This document shows positions 10,119-18,218 of a stretch of DNA of 64,000 nucleotides, piece by piece (position 1 is the first letter of the stretch; the number at the start of each line of letters is the position of its first letter). The position numbers and the translations under genes were made by a program. Below the pieces are notes generated by a model. It was given only the letters and a program-made list of their open reading frames with translations. It ran no database searches and was not told the DNA's origin. Location: the NCBI RefSeq assembly GCF_022698165.1, contig NZ_JALDAY010000019.1:62001-126000 (forward strand), given 5' to 3'. Origin of the DNA: Streptomyces cylindrosporus. GTDB lineage: Bacteria; Actinomycetota; Actinomycetes; Streptomycetales; Streptomycetaceae.

Positions 10119-10381
10119 GATGTGTGGAATTTGTGCTCAACATTTGAAGCCGGATCCGCAACCCGACAATCGGCGACGGAAGCACCCCTGGCGGCGACAT
10201 GCCTGGTGACCTGTGATAACGGAAGTTACTCGTCCGGTCAACACCGGCAAATCGCAAGCGCTCCGGCACCGGCAACCGGGCGGCGTCCGGGGAGAGTTCG
10301 GCGGAATCTTGTCGGTGGGCGCGGTGCGGCAATCACTCCGCCGATCGGGCTTTGCCCTGGAATTTGCTTCCGCATGACCTT

Positions 10382-10409
10382 TTGACTACAGATCCGTAGT
10401 CATGATGAT
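10382..10409 (+). promoter_or_regulatory. Predicted promoter of the efe operon
   Basis: A -35-like TTGACT (10382-10387) and a -10-like GATGAT (10404-10409) are 16 bp apart, placing the transcription start near 10416, about 60 bp before the permease start codon. The -10 match is weak. The placement is supported by the iron-box-like sequence covering the expected start site. Confidence 0.4.
10384..10401. promoter_or_regulatory. Near-perfect 18-bp palindrome overlapping the efe promoter
   Basis: GACTAC-AGATCC-GTAGTC has perfect 6-bp outer arms, and only one central base pair breaks the symmetry. It lies between the predicted -35 and -10 elements, where a repressor would block polymerase. It is distinct from the iron box downstream, which suggests a second regulatory input. 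Confidence 0.45.
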
Positions 10410-10419
10410 CCGCGTCTTG

Positions 10420-10438
10420 TTAGGTATGCCTACGCTTA
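10420..10438 (+). promoter_or_regulatory. Iron box (DmdR/IdeR-type operator)
   Basis: TTAGGTATGCCTACGCTTA matches about 13 of 19 positions of the actinobacterial DtxR-family iron-box consensus TTAGGTTAGGCTAACCTAA. The left half-site TTAGGT is exact. It sits just after the predicted -10 element, as expected for Fe(II)-dependent repression of an iron importer. The regulator gene is not in this window. Confidence 0.6.
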
Positions 10439-10478
10439 CGAGCATGGTCGGCGGCGGAGGCGGGCCAGGGAGAACCAC

Positions 10479-12512
10479 ATGTGGGACGACGCGTTTCCGA
10501 GCTTTCTGATCGGGCTGCGGGAGGGCCTGGAAGCCGGGCTCGTCGTCTCCGTCCTCGTCGCCACCCTCGTGCGGGCCGGCGCCCGTTCGCGCCTGCCGCA
10601 GGTGTGGACGGGAGTCCTCGCGGCGATCGCGCTCGCCATGAGCTTCGGCGCGGTCCTGACCTTCACCGCCGCGTCCCTGAGCGCGACCGCGCAGGAGAGC
10701 TTCGGGGGCACGCTGAGCGTGATCGCGGTCGCGTTCGTCACCGGCATGGTGTTCTGGATGCGCCGCTCGGCCCGCAGCCTGTCCGGCGAGATCAAGGAGC
10801 GGGTGACGGGCGCGCTCGGCATGGGCGCCGGCGTGCTGATCCTCACCTCCTTCCTGGCCGTGGGCCGGGAGGGCCTGGAGACCGCCCTGTTCCTGTGGAC
10901 CACCGCCCAGGCGGCCGGCGAGACCGCGGGCCCGCTCACCGGAGCCGCCATCGGCCTGGTGCTGGCCACGGGCCTGTGCTGGGCCCTGTACCGCCGGGTC
11001 CTGAGGATCAACCTGTCGAGGTTCTTCACCGCCACCGGTGCCGTCCTCATCGTCATCGCGGCGGGCGTCCTCGGCTACGGCCTGCGCGACCTCCAGGAGG
11101 GCGGCCTGCTCCCCGGCAGAGCCGCCTACGCCTTCGACCTGAGCGGCAGCGTCGACGCCGGTTCCTGGTACAGCGCCCTGGTCCAGGGCGTGTTCAACCT
11201 GACGCCGGCCATGACCTGGCTGCAGGTCGTCGGGTACGGCGGCTATCTCGCCGTGGTCATGGCCCTGTTCGTCCGCGGCGCGCGCGTCACGGAGCCCGAG
11301 CCCGCCGCCGAGAAGCCCGCCCCCGCGCAGAACGCCCCCGCGGCCCCGCCCCGCCGCCGCCCGGTGTGGGTGATCCCCGTCGCCGTCGTCACCGTCCCGG
11401 CCGTGATCGCGGGCCTCGCCGTCGCCTTCGGCCGCCCCAAGCCGGCCTCCGCGCAGACGATCGCCGTCTCGGAGAAGGAGTGCGGCAAGGGATTCACCGC
11501 GCCCAGCACGGGCCGGCAGACCTTCCAGATGCACAACACCGGGAGCAAGACCTCCGAGGTGTACCTGATCGACCCGTCGACCAGTGCCGTCTACGGCGAG
11601 GTCGAGGGACTCGCCCCGGGCACCACCCGCGCCCTGGTCGCCACCGTCGTCGGCGGCACCTACGCCTGGCGCTGCGTACCCACCGGCGGCACCGCCGTCA
11701 CCTCCAAGGCCGTCCGCGTCACGGGCGGCGGCAGCGCCAGGGCCGTCGTCCCGGTCTCCGAGCGGGACCTCGCCGCCCCGCTGAAGCGGTACAAGGCGTA
11801 CGTCGACCACGGGTTGGCCACCCTCGTCGCTCAAGTCCGCGCCCTCGACGACGACATCAAGGGCGACCACCTCGCCAAGGCCCGGGCCGACTGGCTCACC
11901 GCGCACCTCACCTACTCCTCCCTCGGCGCCGCCTACGGCACGTTCGAGGACTTCGACAAGAAGATCAACGGCAGGGCGGACGGCCTTCCGGGCGGCGTGC
12001 ACGACAAGGACTTCACGGGCTTCCACCGCCTCGAGTACGGCCTGTGGCACGGCGAGTCGGCCGCGGGTCTCAAGGCACCTGCCGCACAGCTCGTCGCCGC
12101 GGCCGCCGGACTCCAAAAGGCGTTCCCCACCCAGGACTTCGACCCCTCCGACCTTCCGCTGCGCGCCCACGAGATCCTGGAGAACACTCTCCAGTTCGAG
12201 CTCACCGGCGACACCGACGAGGGCAGCGGCACCAATCTCGCCACCGCGAACGCCAACCTGGCCGGCACCCGCGAGCTGCTCACCGTGCTCCGGCCGCTGC
12301 TGACCAGCCGCGCGCCGAAGCTGCTGCCGGCCGTCGACGCGGACATCGCCCGTCTGCGGAAGCTTCTCGACGCCGCACACCACGGCGGCTCCTGGACACC
12401 CGTGGACCGGCTCGACGCCACCGCGCGGGCCCGGGTCGACGGAGCCACGGGGCAGTTGCTGGAGGACCTCTCCCCCGTCCCGGACCTGCTGGAGATCCGG
12501 AAGTCCGCCTGA
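10479..12512 (+). CDS. efeU: EfeU-EfeO fusion: ferrous/ferric iron permease with cupredoxin and M75 domains
   Basis: The 677-residue protein joins two proteins that are separate in Escherichia coli efeUOB. Residues 1 to about 280 are an FTR1/EfeU permease with seven or so membrane helices and the iron-binding REGLE motifs in LREGLEAGLV (about 10-14) and GREGLETALF (about 128). After a proline/alanine linker and another membrane segment (VWVIPVAVVTVPAVIAGLAV) comes an extracellular cupredoxin-like domain (about 330-420). An M75/imelysin domain follows with the HxxE signature in FHRLEYGLW, so this half corresponds to EfeO. It should capture iron outside the membrane and pass it to its own channel. 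An iron box precedes the gene, and efeB follows immediately. Confidence 0.9.
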   Translation: MWDDAFPSFLIGLREGLEAGLVVSVLVATLVRAGARSRLPQVWTGVLAAIALAMSFGAVLTFTAASLSATAQESFGGTLSVIAVAFVTGMVFWMRRSARSLSGEIKERVTGALGMGAGVLILTSFLAVGREGLETALFLWTTAQAAGETAGPLTGAAIGLVLATGLCWALYRRVLRINLSRFFTATGAVLIVIAAGVLGYGLRDLQEGGLLPGRAAYAFDLSGSVDAGSWYSALVQGVFNLTPAMTWLQVVGYGGYLAVVMALFVRGARVTEPEPAAEKPAPAQNAPAAPPRRRPVWVIPVAVVTVPAVIAGLAVAFGRPKPASAQTIAVSEKECGKGFTAPSTGRQTFQMHNTGSKTSEVYLIDPSTSAVYGEVEGLAPGTTRALVATVVGGTYAWRCVPTGGTAVTSKAVRVTGGGSARAVVPVSERDLAAPLKRYKAYVDHGLATLVAQVRALDDDIKGDHLAKARADWLTAHLTYSSLGAAYGTFEDFDKKINGRADGLPGGVHDKDFTGFHRLEYGLWHGESAAGLKAPAAQLVAAAAGLQKAFPTQDFDPSDLPLRAHEILENTLQFELTGDTDEGSGTNLATANANLAGTRELLTVLRPLLTSRAPKLLPAVDADIARLRKLLDAAHHGGSWTPVDRLDATARARVDGATGQLLEDLSPVPDLLEIRKSA

Positions 12513-12553
12513 TGACCGCCGAGCACCCCGTACCGACCGAAGGGAACCACCCC

Positions 12554-13837
12554 ATGCCGTCCGCCGACACGCCCGCCCCGCAGGGCGGTTGCCCCGCCGG
12601 TCACGGCCGCCGCTCCTTCGTGCGGACGGCCCTCGGCGCCGGGGCGGCCGGAGCGGCCCTGGCCGGCGGTGGTCTCGCCCTCGCCGAGAGCGGCGGGGGT
12701 ACGGCGCGGGCGGCCACGGGGACGGTGAACGCCGCCGCGGTCCCCTTCCACGGCGCCCACCAGGCCGGCATCGTCACGCCTGCGCCCGCCGCCGCCACCT
12801 TCGTGTCCTTCGACGTCGTCGCGGACGACCGCGCGGGCCTTTCCGAACTGCTCCGGACCATCACCTCCCGGGCCCGCTTCCTCACCTCCGGCGGCACCCC
12901 GGCCGACCTCGGCGTCGGCGCCCCGCCCTCCGACAACGGCATCCTCGGCCCGACCGTCCCCGCCGACGGCCTGACCGTCACGGTCGGCGTCGGCGCCTCC
13001 CTCTTCGACGACCGCTACGGCCTCGCCAGGGCGAAGCCGGTCCGGCTGACGCCGATGCGGACCTTCCCCAACGACAACCTCAAGGCCGCCGAGTGCCACG
13101 GCGACCTCTCGCTGCAGATCTGCGCGAACCGCCAGGACACCGTGCTGCACGCGCTGCGCGACATCGCCAAGCACACCCGCGGCGCCATGCAGATCAAGTG
13201 GCGCGTCGACGGCTTCCAGAACACCCCGCGCCCCACCGGCGCCCAGCGCAACCTGCTCGGCTTCAAGGACGGCATCGCCAACCCGGACGTCACCTCGGCC
13301 CGCGAGACGAACCGGCTCATCTGGGTCGGCGACGGCGACGGCGAACCCGCCTGGGCCGAGGGCGGCAGCTACCAGGTCATCCGCATCATCCGCATGCTGG
13401 TGGAGTTCTGGGACCGCGTCTCGCTGAGCGAGCAGGAGCTGATGTTCGGCCGCCGCAAGGACACCGGCGCCCCGCTGGACGGCGCCAAGGAAACCGACAC
13501 GCCCAACTACGCCAAGGACCCGAAGGGCAACGCGATCCCGCTGGACGCGCACATCCGGCTGGCCAACCCGCGCACCGCGAAGACCGGCAACTCCCGCATC
13601 CTGCGCCGCGGTTACAACTACGACCGCGGCATCGACGACGTCGGCAACCTCGACATGGGCCTGGTCTTCTGCTGCTACCAGCAGGACGTCAGGCGCCAGT
13701 TCGAGGCCACCCAGACCCGCCTGATCGACGAACCCCTCGTCGACTACATCTCCCCCACCGGCGGCGGCTACTTCTACGCGCTGCCGGGCGTACGCGACGA
13801 GAAGGACTGGCTGGGCCGCGCGCTGCTGGCAGGCTGA
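12554..13837 (+). CDS. efeB: EfeB deferrochelatase/DyP-type haem peroxidase, Tat-exported
   Basis: The 427-residue protein carries a twin-arginine signal (GRRSFVRTALGAGAAGAALAGG) and a full DyP fold with the distal GXXDG motif in GFKDGIANPD and the probable proximal haem histidine in DAHIRLANPRT. EfeB works with EfeU and EfeO to oxidise Fe(II) or release iron from haem outside the membrane. ATG 12554 is chosen because GAAGGGA lies 8 bases upstream. An in-frame ATG at 12512 would overlap the previous stop by one base and add 14 residues ahead of the Tat motif. It follows the permease fusion directly and is certainly co-transcribed. Confidence 0.92.
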   Translation: MPSADTPAPQGGCPAGHGRRSFVRTALGAGAAGAALAGGGLALAESGGGTARAATGTVNAAAVPFHGAHQAGIVTPAPAAATFVSFDVVADDRAGLSELLRTITSRARFLTSGGTPADLGVGAPPSDNGILGPTVPADGLTVTVGVGASLFDDRYGLARAKPVRLTPMRTFPNDNLKAAECHGDLSLQICANRQDTVLHALRDIAKHTRGAMQIKWRVDGFQNTPRPTGAQRNLLGFKDGIANPDVTSARETNRLIWVGDGDGEPAWAEGGSYQVIRIIRMLVEFWDRVSLSEQELMFGRRKDTGAPLDGAKETDTPNYAKDPKGNAIPLDAHIRLANPRTAKTGNSRILRRGYNYDRGIDDVGNLDMGLVFCCYQQDVRRQFEATQTRLIDEPLVDYISPTGGGYFYALPGVRDEKDWLGRALLAG

Positions 13838-13871
13838 TCCCACCACGCGTCACAGGGAACGGAGTTCGACC

Positions 13872-14777
13872 GTGCAGCTGCGGATCCTCGGTACGGCCGC
13901 CGGTGGTGGCCTTCCCCAGTGGAACTGTGCGTGTCCCGGATGCGCGGGAGCACGGCGCGACCCGGCCCGGCGCAGGCTGCACGACGGGCTGGCCTTTCAC
14001 GGGCCGGATCCGGCCTCTTCCTGGTTCCTCGCCAACGCCACGCCGGACATCGCCGAGCAGCTGGAAAGCCACCCGGGTCTGCGCCCCGAGGCCGGCCAGG
14101 ACCGTACGCCCGTGGTGCGTGTCGTCCTCACCGACGCCGAACTCGACCACGTCCTCGGCCTGTTCCGGCTGCGGGAGGCGTCCCGCATCGAGGTCTGGGC
14201 GACGGAACCGGTACGCCGGGCGCTGCTCACCCGGCTGCACCTCGCGGACGTACTGGATCCCTACACCCGACTGGCCTGGCACGACCTGCCGTCGACCGGT
14301 CAGGCCCCGCCCGCCGACATCGCCGGCCTCCGGGTCGAAGCGGTACCCCTGTCGGCCAAGCGCCCTCGCTATGCCGCCGACGAACCGGCCCACCCCGCGT
14401 GGAGCGTGGCGCTGCGCGTGCACGATCCGAGCACCGGAGGCACCGCGCTGTACGCGCCCGCCCTCGCCACCTGGAGCGACGCCTTCGACAAGGAGACAGC
14501 CCGCGCCGACTGCCTGCTCCTCGACGGGACCTTCCTCGACGAGGACGAACCGCGCCGCACCGGCATCTCCGAGCGCACGGCCTCCGGCATGGGCCATCTG
14601 CCCGTCGAGGGCCCGCAGGGCACCGCCCGCCGCCTGCACCGGGCGGCGGCGGAGCACCGCTACTACACCCACCTCAACAACACCAACCCGCTGACCGACC
14701 CCGCCGATCCGGCGCACGAGCGGCTCGCTGGGCTGGGGTTGCGTGTGGCCGCCGAACGGATGCTGATCACCCTGTGA
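13872..14777 (+). CDS. pqqB: PqqB-like metallo-beta-lactamase-fold protein (orphan)
   Basis: The 301-residue protein starts MQLRILGTAAGGGLPQWNCACPGC, the diagnostic PqqB N-terminus with its CxCxxC motif, and ends with the conserved THLNNTNPL region. It has a metallo-beta-lactamase-like fold. PqqB is needed in pyrroloquinoline quinone synthesis and has been described as an iron-dependent hydroxylase acting on an early tyrosine-derived intermediate. No pqqA, C, D or E is in the window. The start is GTG 13872 with GGAG about 7 bases upstream. It follows efeB by 34 bp on the same strand, so it is probably co-transcribed with the iron genes. Whether it makes PQQ here or serves an iron- or peroxide-linked role is unknown. 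Confidence 0.8.
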   Translation: MQLRILGTAAGGGLPQWNCACPGCAGARRDPARRRLHDGLAFHGPDPASSWFLANATPDIAEQLESHPGLRPEAGQDRTPVVRVVLTDAELDHVLGLFRLREASRIEVWATEPVRRALLTRLHLADVLDPYTRLAWHDLPSTGQAPPADIAGLRVEAVPLSAKRPRYAADEPAHPAWSVALRVHDPSTGGTALYAPALATWSDAFDKETARADCLLLDGTFLDEDEPRRTGISERTASGMGHLPVEGPQGTARRLHRAAAEHRYYTHLNNTNPLTDPADPAHERLAGLGLRVAAERMLITL

Positions 14778-14792
14778 CGGCCGCCCCCGTGT

Positions 14793-16934
14793 TCAGGAGG
14801 CGACGAGCACCCGCACGTCCCAGGCGCCGAGCTCCAGTTCCGCGCCCGCGCGGACCGCGCTGTCGTCCAGGACGTCGGTCAGTTCCACGGGCGCGGTGAC
14901 GCCGGCCGGTGCCCAGCTCCAGTTGTGGACGACGTGGACGCGGCGCCCGTCGGGCGAGGTGCCGGTGGTGGCGGTGACCGTGTCCGGGAGGTCGTGCCAG
15001 CCGTGCCGCGGCGAGGGCACGAGCCATTCCGTCAGTCCGCGGGCGAGGGCCCGGTCCGGGACCGTGCCGACACAGGTGACGCGGCCCTCCCCGTGGCGGC
15101 GGGTGGTGACGGCCGGCCAGCGGCCGAAGTGCGGGTGCCGGTAGGCGGCGAGCACCTCGGCGTCGGCGACGGTCAGGCCGTCGGCCCACTGGGTCGCCGT
15201 GGCTTCCCGCGGGAGGCGCAGGGTGCTGCCGGGCACGGCGTGGACCGGGATGCCGCCGGCGAGATTGCTGAATTCGTCGTACGACACTCCGGCGGCCTCG
15301 GTGAGGCGGCCGGGCGCCGGTTCGAGACGGGCCCGGGCCTCGGGGTCGGCGTAGCCGGTGCGCGGTCCGATGACCAGGTGGCCGCCGGCGTGGGCGTAGG
15401 CGGCGAGCCAGTCGAGGGTGGAGTCGGCGGCGATGTAGAGCGCGGGGACGACGAGGACGGGGTGGCGGCGGGCGGCCTCGGCCGGTGTCGTGCCCGGGCG
15501 TTCGCCGAGCGGGTCGTGCAGTTGGCGGGCGTGCACGATCCGCACCTGGCGGCCGGACTCGAAGGCGCCTCGGTAGAAGGGGTCGAAGATGCGGTCGTAG
15601 GCGGCGGGATCGGGTTCGCCGTCGGCGGTCGCGAGCGGCGGGTGCTTCTCCATCAGCCACTTGCTGGGCGTCGAGTGGACCATCGTGATGTCGGCGTCGG
15701 GTTCGAGCCCGGCGACGAGGGAGCCCGCCTTGTCGAACTCGGCGCCCAGACGGGAGAGTTCGGCGTGGACGCGGCCCGGGCGGCCGCTGTGCGGGAGGAC
15801 TCCGCCCCAGTAGGTCTCGGCGCCGAAGCGCAGGGTCTGCCACTGCCAGTACTCGATCATCCGCGCACCGCGCGCCACGTGGGCCCAGGCCGCCTGGCGC
15901 CACTGGCCGTCGTAGGCGGGCCTGTTGTCCCAGGCGAAGCCGATGGCGCCCGCGTTGGTCTCCGTGACCAGGAACGGCTCCTGGCGTGAGGAGAACATCC
16001 AGTCGGCGGTCCGGAACATCGACCACAGGCCGGTGGTCTTCCAGGTCTGCCGGTGGTCGTCGGGCGTGGGGTCCGGGAGCAGGAGACTGTCCTGCATGTC
16101 GTAGTACGGGTTGCCGGCGGCGATGTCGAGGCGGGCGGAGAGTTCGTCGTCCTGAACTCCTTGGCGGGTGTAGGAGATACAGGTGGTGACGAACTGCTCG
16201 GGGCGGGCGTACTCGCGGACGAGGTCGGCCTGCCAGCCGATGAAGTCGGTGACCTGGCGGGCCTGGAACTCCCGCCAGGCGGCGTCGTACTGGGGCTGGG
16301 CGTTGCCGTCCGGGGTCCACAGGTCGGACCAGTCGGAGAGCCGGTGGGACCAGTAGACCAGGCCCCATTCGCGGTTGAGGGTGTCGACGTCGCCGTACTT
16401 GGCGCGCAGGTGCTCGACGAAGCGCTGGAAGACGCCGTGGTTGTGGAGGAGGTGCAGGCCGGGTTCGTTGTCGACCTGCCAGCCGATGACCGCGGGGTGG
16501 CCGGCGTACCGGGCGGCGATCTTGCGGATGATGCGTTCGGCGTGGAAGCGGAAGGCGGGGTGGGTGAAGTCCACCTCCTGGCGGGCGCCCCAGCCTAGGC
16601 GCCGGCCGGTGGCGTGCTCGGCGGTGATCTCCGGGTACTGGCGGGCCAGCCACGGCGGTACGGCGTACGTCGGTGTGCCGAGGACGACGGAGATGCCGCG
16701 CTCGTGGGCGCCGTCGAGGACGGGCCGGAGCCAGTCCAGGTCGAAGCGGCCGTTGCCGGGTTCCCAGGTCGACCAGACCGACTCGCCCACCCGGATCACG
16801 GTGAAGTTCGCCTCGGCCATCAGGTCGAGGTCGGTCTTCAGCCGTTCGTCGGGCCGCAGCCGGGGGTCGTACTCGGGGGTGTACTCGTAGTAGTACGCGG
16901 CGCCGAACAGGACGCGGTCGGGCAGGACGGCCAT
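14793..16934 (-). CDS. GH42 beta-galactosidase
   Basis: This 713-residue cytoplasmic enzyme has no signal peptide. It has the GH42 (alpha/beta)8 barrel with the acid/base Glu157 in WQVDNEPG and the nucleophile Glu325 in LVTETNAG, then the trimerisation domain (about 390-610) and a C-terminal beta domain. It should hydrolyse terminal beta-galactosides such as galacto-oligosaccharides or arabinogalactan fragments. ATG 16934 has GGAGG 7 bases upstream. It lies 76 bp downstream of the LacI-type gene on the same strand, so regulator and enzyme probably form an operon. It converges on pqqB with only 15 bp between stop codons and no obvious terminator. Confidence 0.92.
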   Translation of the reverse strand: MAVLPDRVLFGAAYYYEYTPEYDPRLRPDERLKTDLDLMAEANFTVIRVGESVWSTWEPGNGRFDLDWLRPVLDGAHERGISVVLGTPTYAVPPWLARQYPEITAEHATGRRLGWGARQEVDFTHPAFRFHAERIIRKIAARYAGHPAVIGWQVDNEPGLHLLHNHGVFQRFVEHLRAKYGDVDTLNREWGLVYWSHRLSDWSDLWTPDGNAQPQYDAAWREFQARQVTDFIGWQADLVREYARPEQFVTTCISYTRQGVQDDELSARLDIAAGNPYYDMQDSLLLPDPTPDDHRQTWKTTGLWSMFRTADWMFSSRQEPFLVTETNAGAIGFAWDNRPAYDGQWRQAAWAHVARGARMIEYWQWQTLRFGAETYWGGVLPHSGRPGRVHAELSRLGAEFDKAGSLVAGLEPDADITMVHSTPSKWLMEKHPPLATADGEPDPAAYDRIFDPFYRGAFESGRQVRIVHARQLHDPLGERPGTTPAEAARRHPVLVVPALYIAADSTLDWLAAYAHAGGHLVIGPRTGYADPEARARLEPAPGRLTEAAGVSYDEFSNLAGGIPVHAVPGSTLRLPREATATQWADGLTVADAEVLAAYRHPHFGRWPAVTTRRHGEGRVTCVGTVPDRALARGLTEWLVPSPRHGWHDLPDTVTATTGTSPDGRRVHVVHNWSWAPAGVTAPVELTDVLDDSAVRAGAELELGAWDVRVLVAS

Positions 16935-17010
16935 GAACCAACCTCCGGTGGCATAAGGGGAGTTGCTCGGCCTCGGCGAACAGCGGGTCAGGTGTCGGAG
17001 AGGGGCGTGG

Positions 17011-18048
17011 CTAGCGGGCCGGCGGCGGGGCCGTGGAGGCGCGTACGACGAGGTCGACCGGTGGGTCGCCGGCCGGCACCGGTTCCGCGTCCGGCTTCTC
17101 GATGGCCTGCACGAGCAGCCGCAGGCCCTCCCGCGCCATCGCGTCGAACTGCTGGCGCACCGTGGTCAGCGGGGGCGTGACATAGGCGGCGACGGGGATG
17201 TCGTCGAAGCCGACGACACTCACGTCCTCCGGCACCCGCAGCCCGGCGTCCGTCAGCGCGCGGATCAGGCCGATGGCCATGTCGTCGTTGGCGGCGAACA
17301 CCGCGGTGGCCTCGCCGTCGGCGGCGAGTTCCCGGCCCGCCGCGTAACCGGACGCCGCGGACCAGTCGCCCTCGATGACGGGCGGCTGCCTCCGGTCGCG
17401 GTCCGCCAGTGCCGCACGCCAGCCGGTCAGCCGGTCCCGGGCCGCGAACCACCGTTGCGGACCGGCGAGATGATGGACCGTCACATGCCCCAGCTCCAGC
17501 AGGTGTTCGGTGGCGGCCCGGGCCTGCGCCTCGGCGGCGACACCGGCGGCCACCACCCGGGAGGCACCGAACTCCGCGGGCGCGCCGAGGACCAGGACCG
17601 GCACGTCCACGCCGAGCGCGACCGGGCCCTCGTCGATCGGTTCGGAGACCACGATGCCGTCGACGCCCTGGTCGAGGAGCGACTCGACGGCCCCCGCGAT
17701 GCCTGCGGGTTCGCCCTCCAGGGTGTTGACCACGCGCAGCGCGTAGCCCGCGTCCCGGGTGGCCCGCTCGATGCCGACGAGCAGCGAGGCGGGTCCGTAC
17801 AGGGCGGTGCCGAGGGTGACGACGCCGATGGCGCGGGTGCGTCCGGAGGCGAGGGCGCGGGCCGCGCTGTTCAGGCGGTAGCCGAGTTCCTCGGCGGCCC
17901 CGAGCACGCGCCGGCGGACGTCCTCCGACACGTACCGCTCGCCATTGAAGACCCGGGAGACGGTCTTCTGCGAGACGCCGGCCAGCCGGGCCACGTCCAC
18001 GGCGCGCGGCGCGACCGCGCCACCACCCTGCACTCCGGCTCGCGTCAT
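17011..18048 (-). CDS. LacI-family transcriptional regulator
   Basis: The 345-residue protein has a LacI helix-turn-helix (VDVARLAGVSQKTVSRVFNG, about 17-36), the hinge helix region (LNSAARALASGRT) and a periplasmic-binding-protein-like effector domain (IGVVTLG... to the C-terminus). It most likely represses itself and the following beta-galactosidase gene, released by a galactoside. The start ATG 18048 is preceded by GGAGGCCGGAG. Three copies of the same half-site, arranged as LacI-type dyads, lie 30-80 bp upstream and are the probable operators. Confidence 0.92.
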   Translation of the reverse strand: MTRAGVQGGGAVAPRAVDVARLAGVSQKTVSRVFNGERYVSEDVRRRVLGAAEELGYRLNSAARALASGRTRAIGVVTLGTALYGPASLLVGIERATRDAGYALRVVNTLEGEPAGIAGAVESLLDQGVDGIVVSEPIDEGPVALGVDVPVLVLGAPAEFGASRVVAAGVAAEAQARAATEHLLELGHVTVHHLAGPQRWFAARDRLTGWRAALADRDRRQPPVIEGDWSAASGYAAGRELAADGEATAVFAANDDMAIGLIRALTDAGLRVPEDVSVVGFDDIPVAAYVTPPLTTVRQQFDAMAREGLRLLVQAIEKPDAEPVPAGDPPVDLVVRASTAPPPAR

Positions 18049-18077
18049 CTCCGGCCTCCCGGGGTGCCCGGCTCACT

Positions 18078-18125
18078 TGTGACTGCGCTGTCATGTCTGC
18101 GCAGTCACATGTCTACGCAGTCACA
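18078..18125. promoter_or_regulatory. Three overlapping LacI-type operators
   Basis: Three sites resemble the dyad TGTGAC-TGCGCA-GTCACA and are centred near 18086, 18100 and 18116. The outermost arms TGTGACTGCGC (18078-18088) and GCGCAGTCACA (18099-18109) form a perfect 11-bp inverted repeat. The last two sites are a tandem repeat of 16 bases (18095-18110 and 18111-18126). They lie between the divergent LacI gene and the methyltransferase-NUDIX gene and could control both. Confidence 0.6.
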
Positions 18126-18218
18126 CGAGGGGTGTCAAGGATTCGCGCCACGTTCCCGTGGCGCCTCGGCCCGCTGATCCGGCGAGGGTCCGACCACGTG
18201 ACGGGGTATGCCCTTCGA

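Larger units (their letters stand above)
9752..10381. other. Non-coding control region between the exopolysaccharide operon and efe locus
   Basis: No open frame here has coding character. The region is less G+C-rich than its neighbours from about 10020 to 10380 and should hold the start of the minus-strand exopolysaccharide transcript. A possible minus-strand -35 element TTGACC is present near 10083-10088, but I cannot settle a matching -10. Structured elements are listed separately: a hairpin at 9808-9827, a palindrome at 9982-9998 and a hairpin at 10102-10118. The stretch nearest the first gene is rich in C-runs broken by short inverted repeats. Confidence 0.6.

Noticed and set aside
10084..10332. 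82-codon minus-strand frame in the exopolysaccharide control region
   Set aside because: No ribosome-binding site, no codon bias and no motif. The region has the lower G+C content of a promoter region.
10481..13837. Frame joining EfeU and EfeB regions in one 1118-codon protein
   Set aside because: The first part is an out-of-frame reading of the EfeU-EfeO gene. Only the last 427 codons are the real EfeB.
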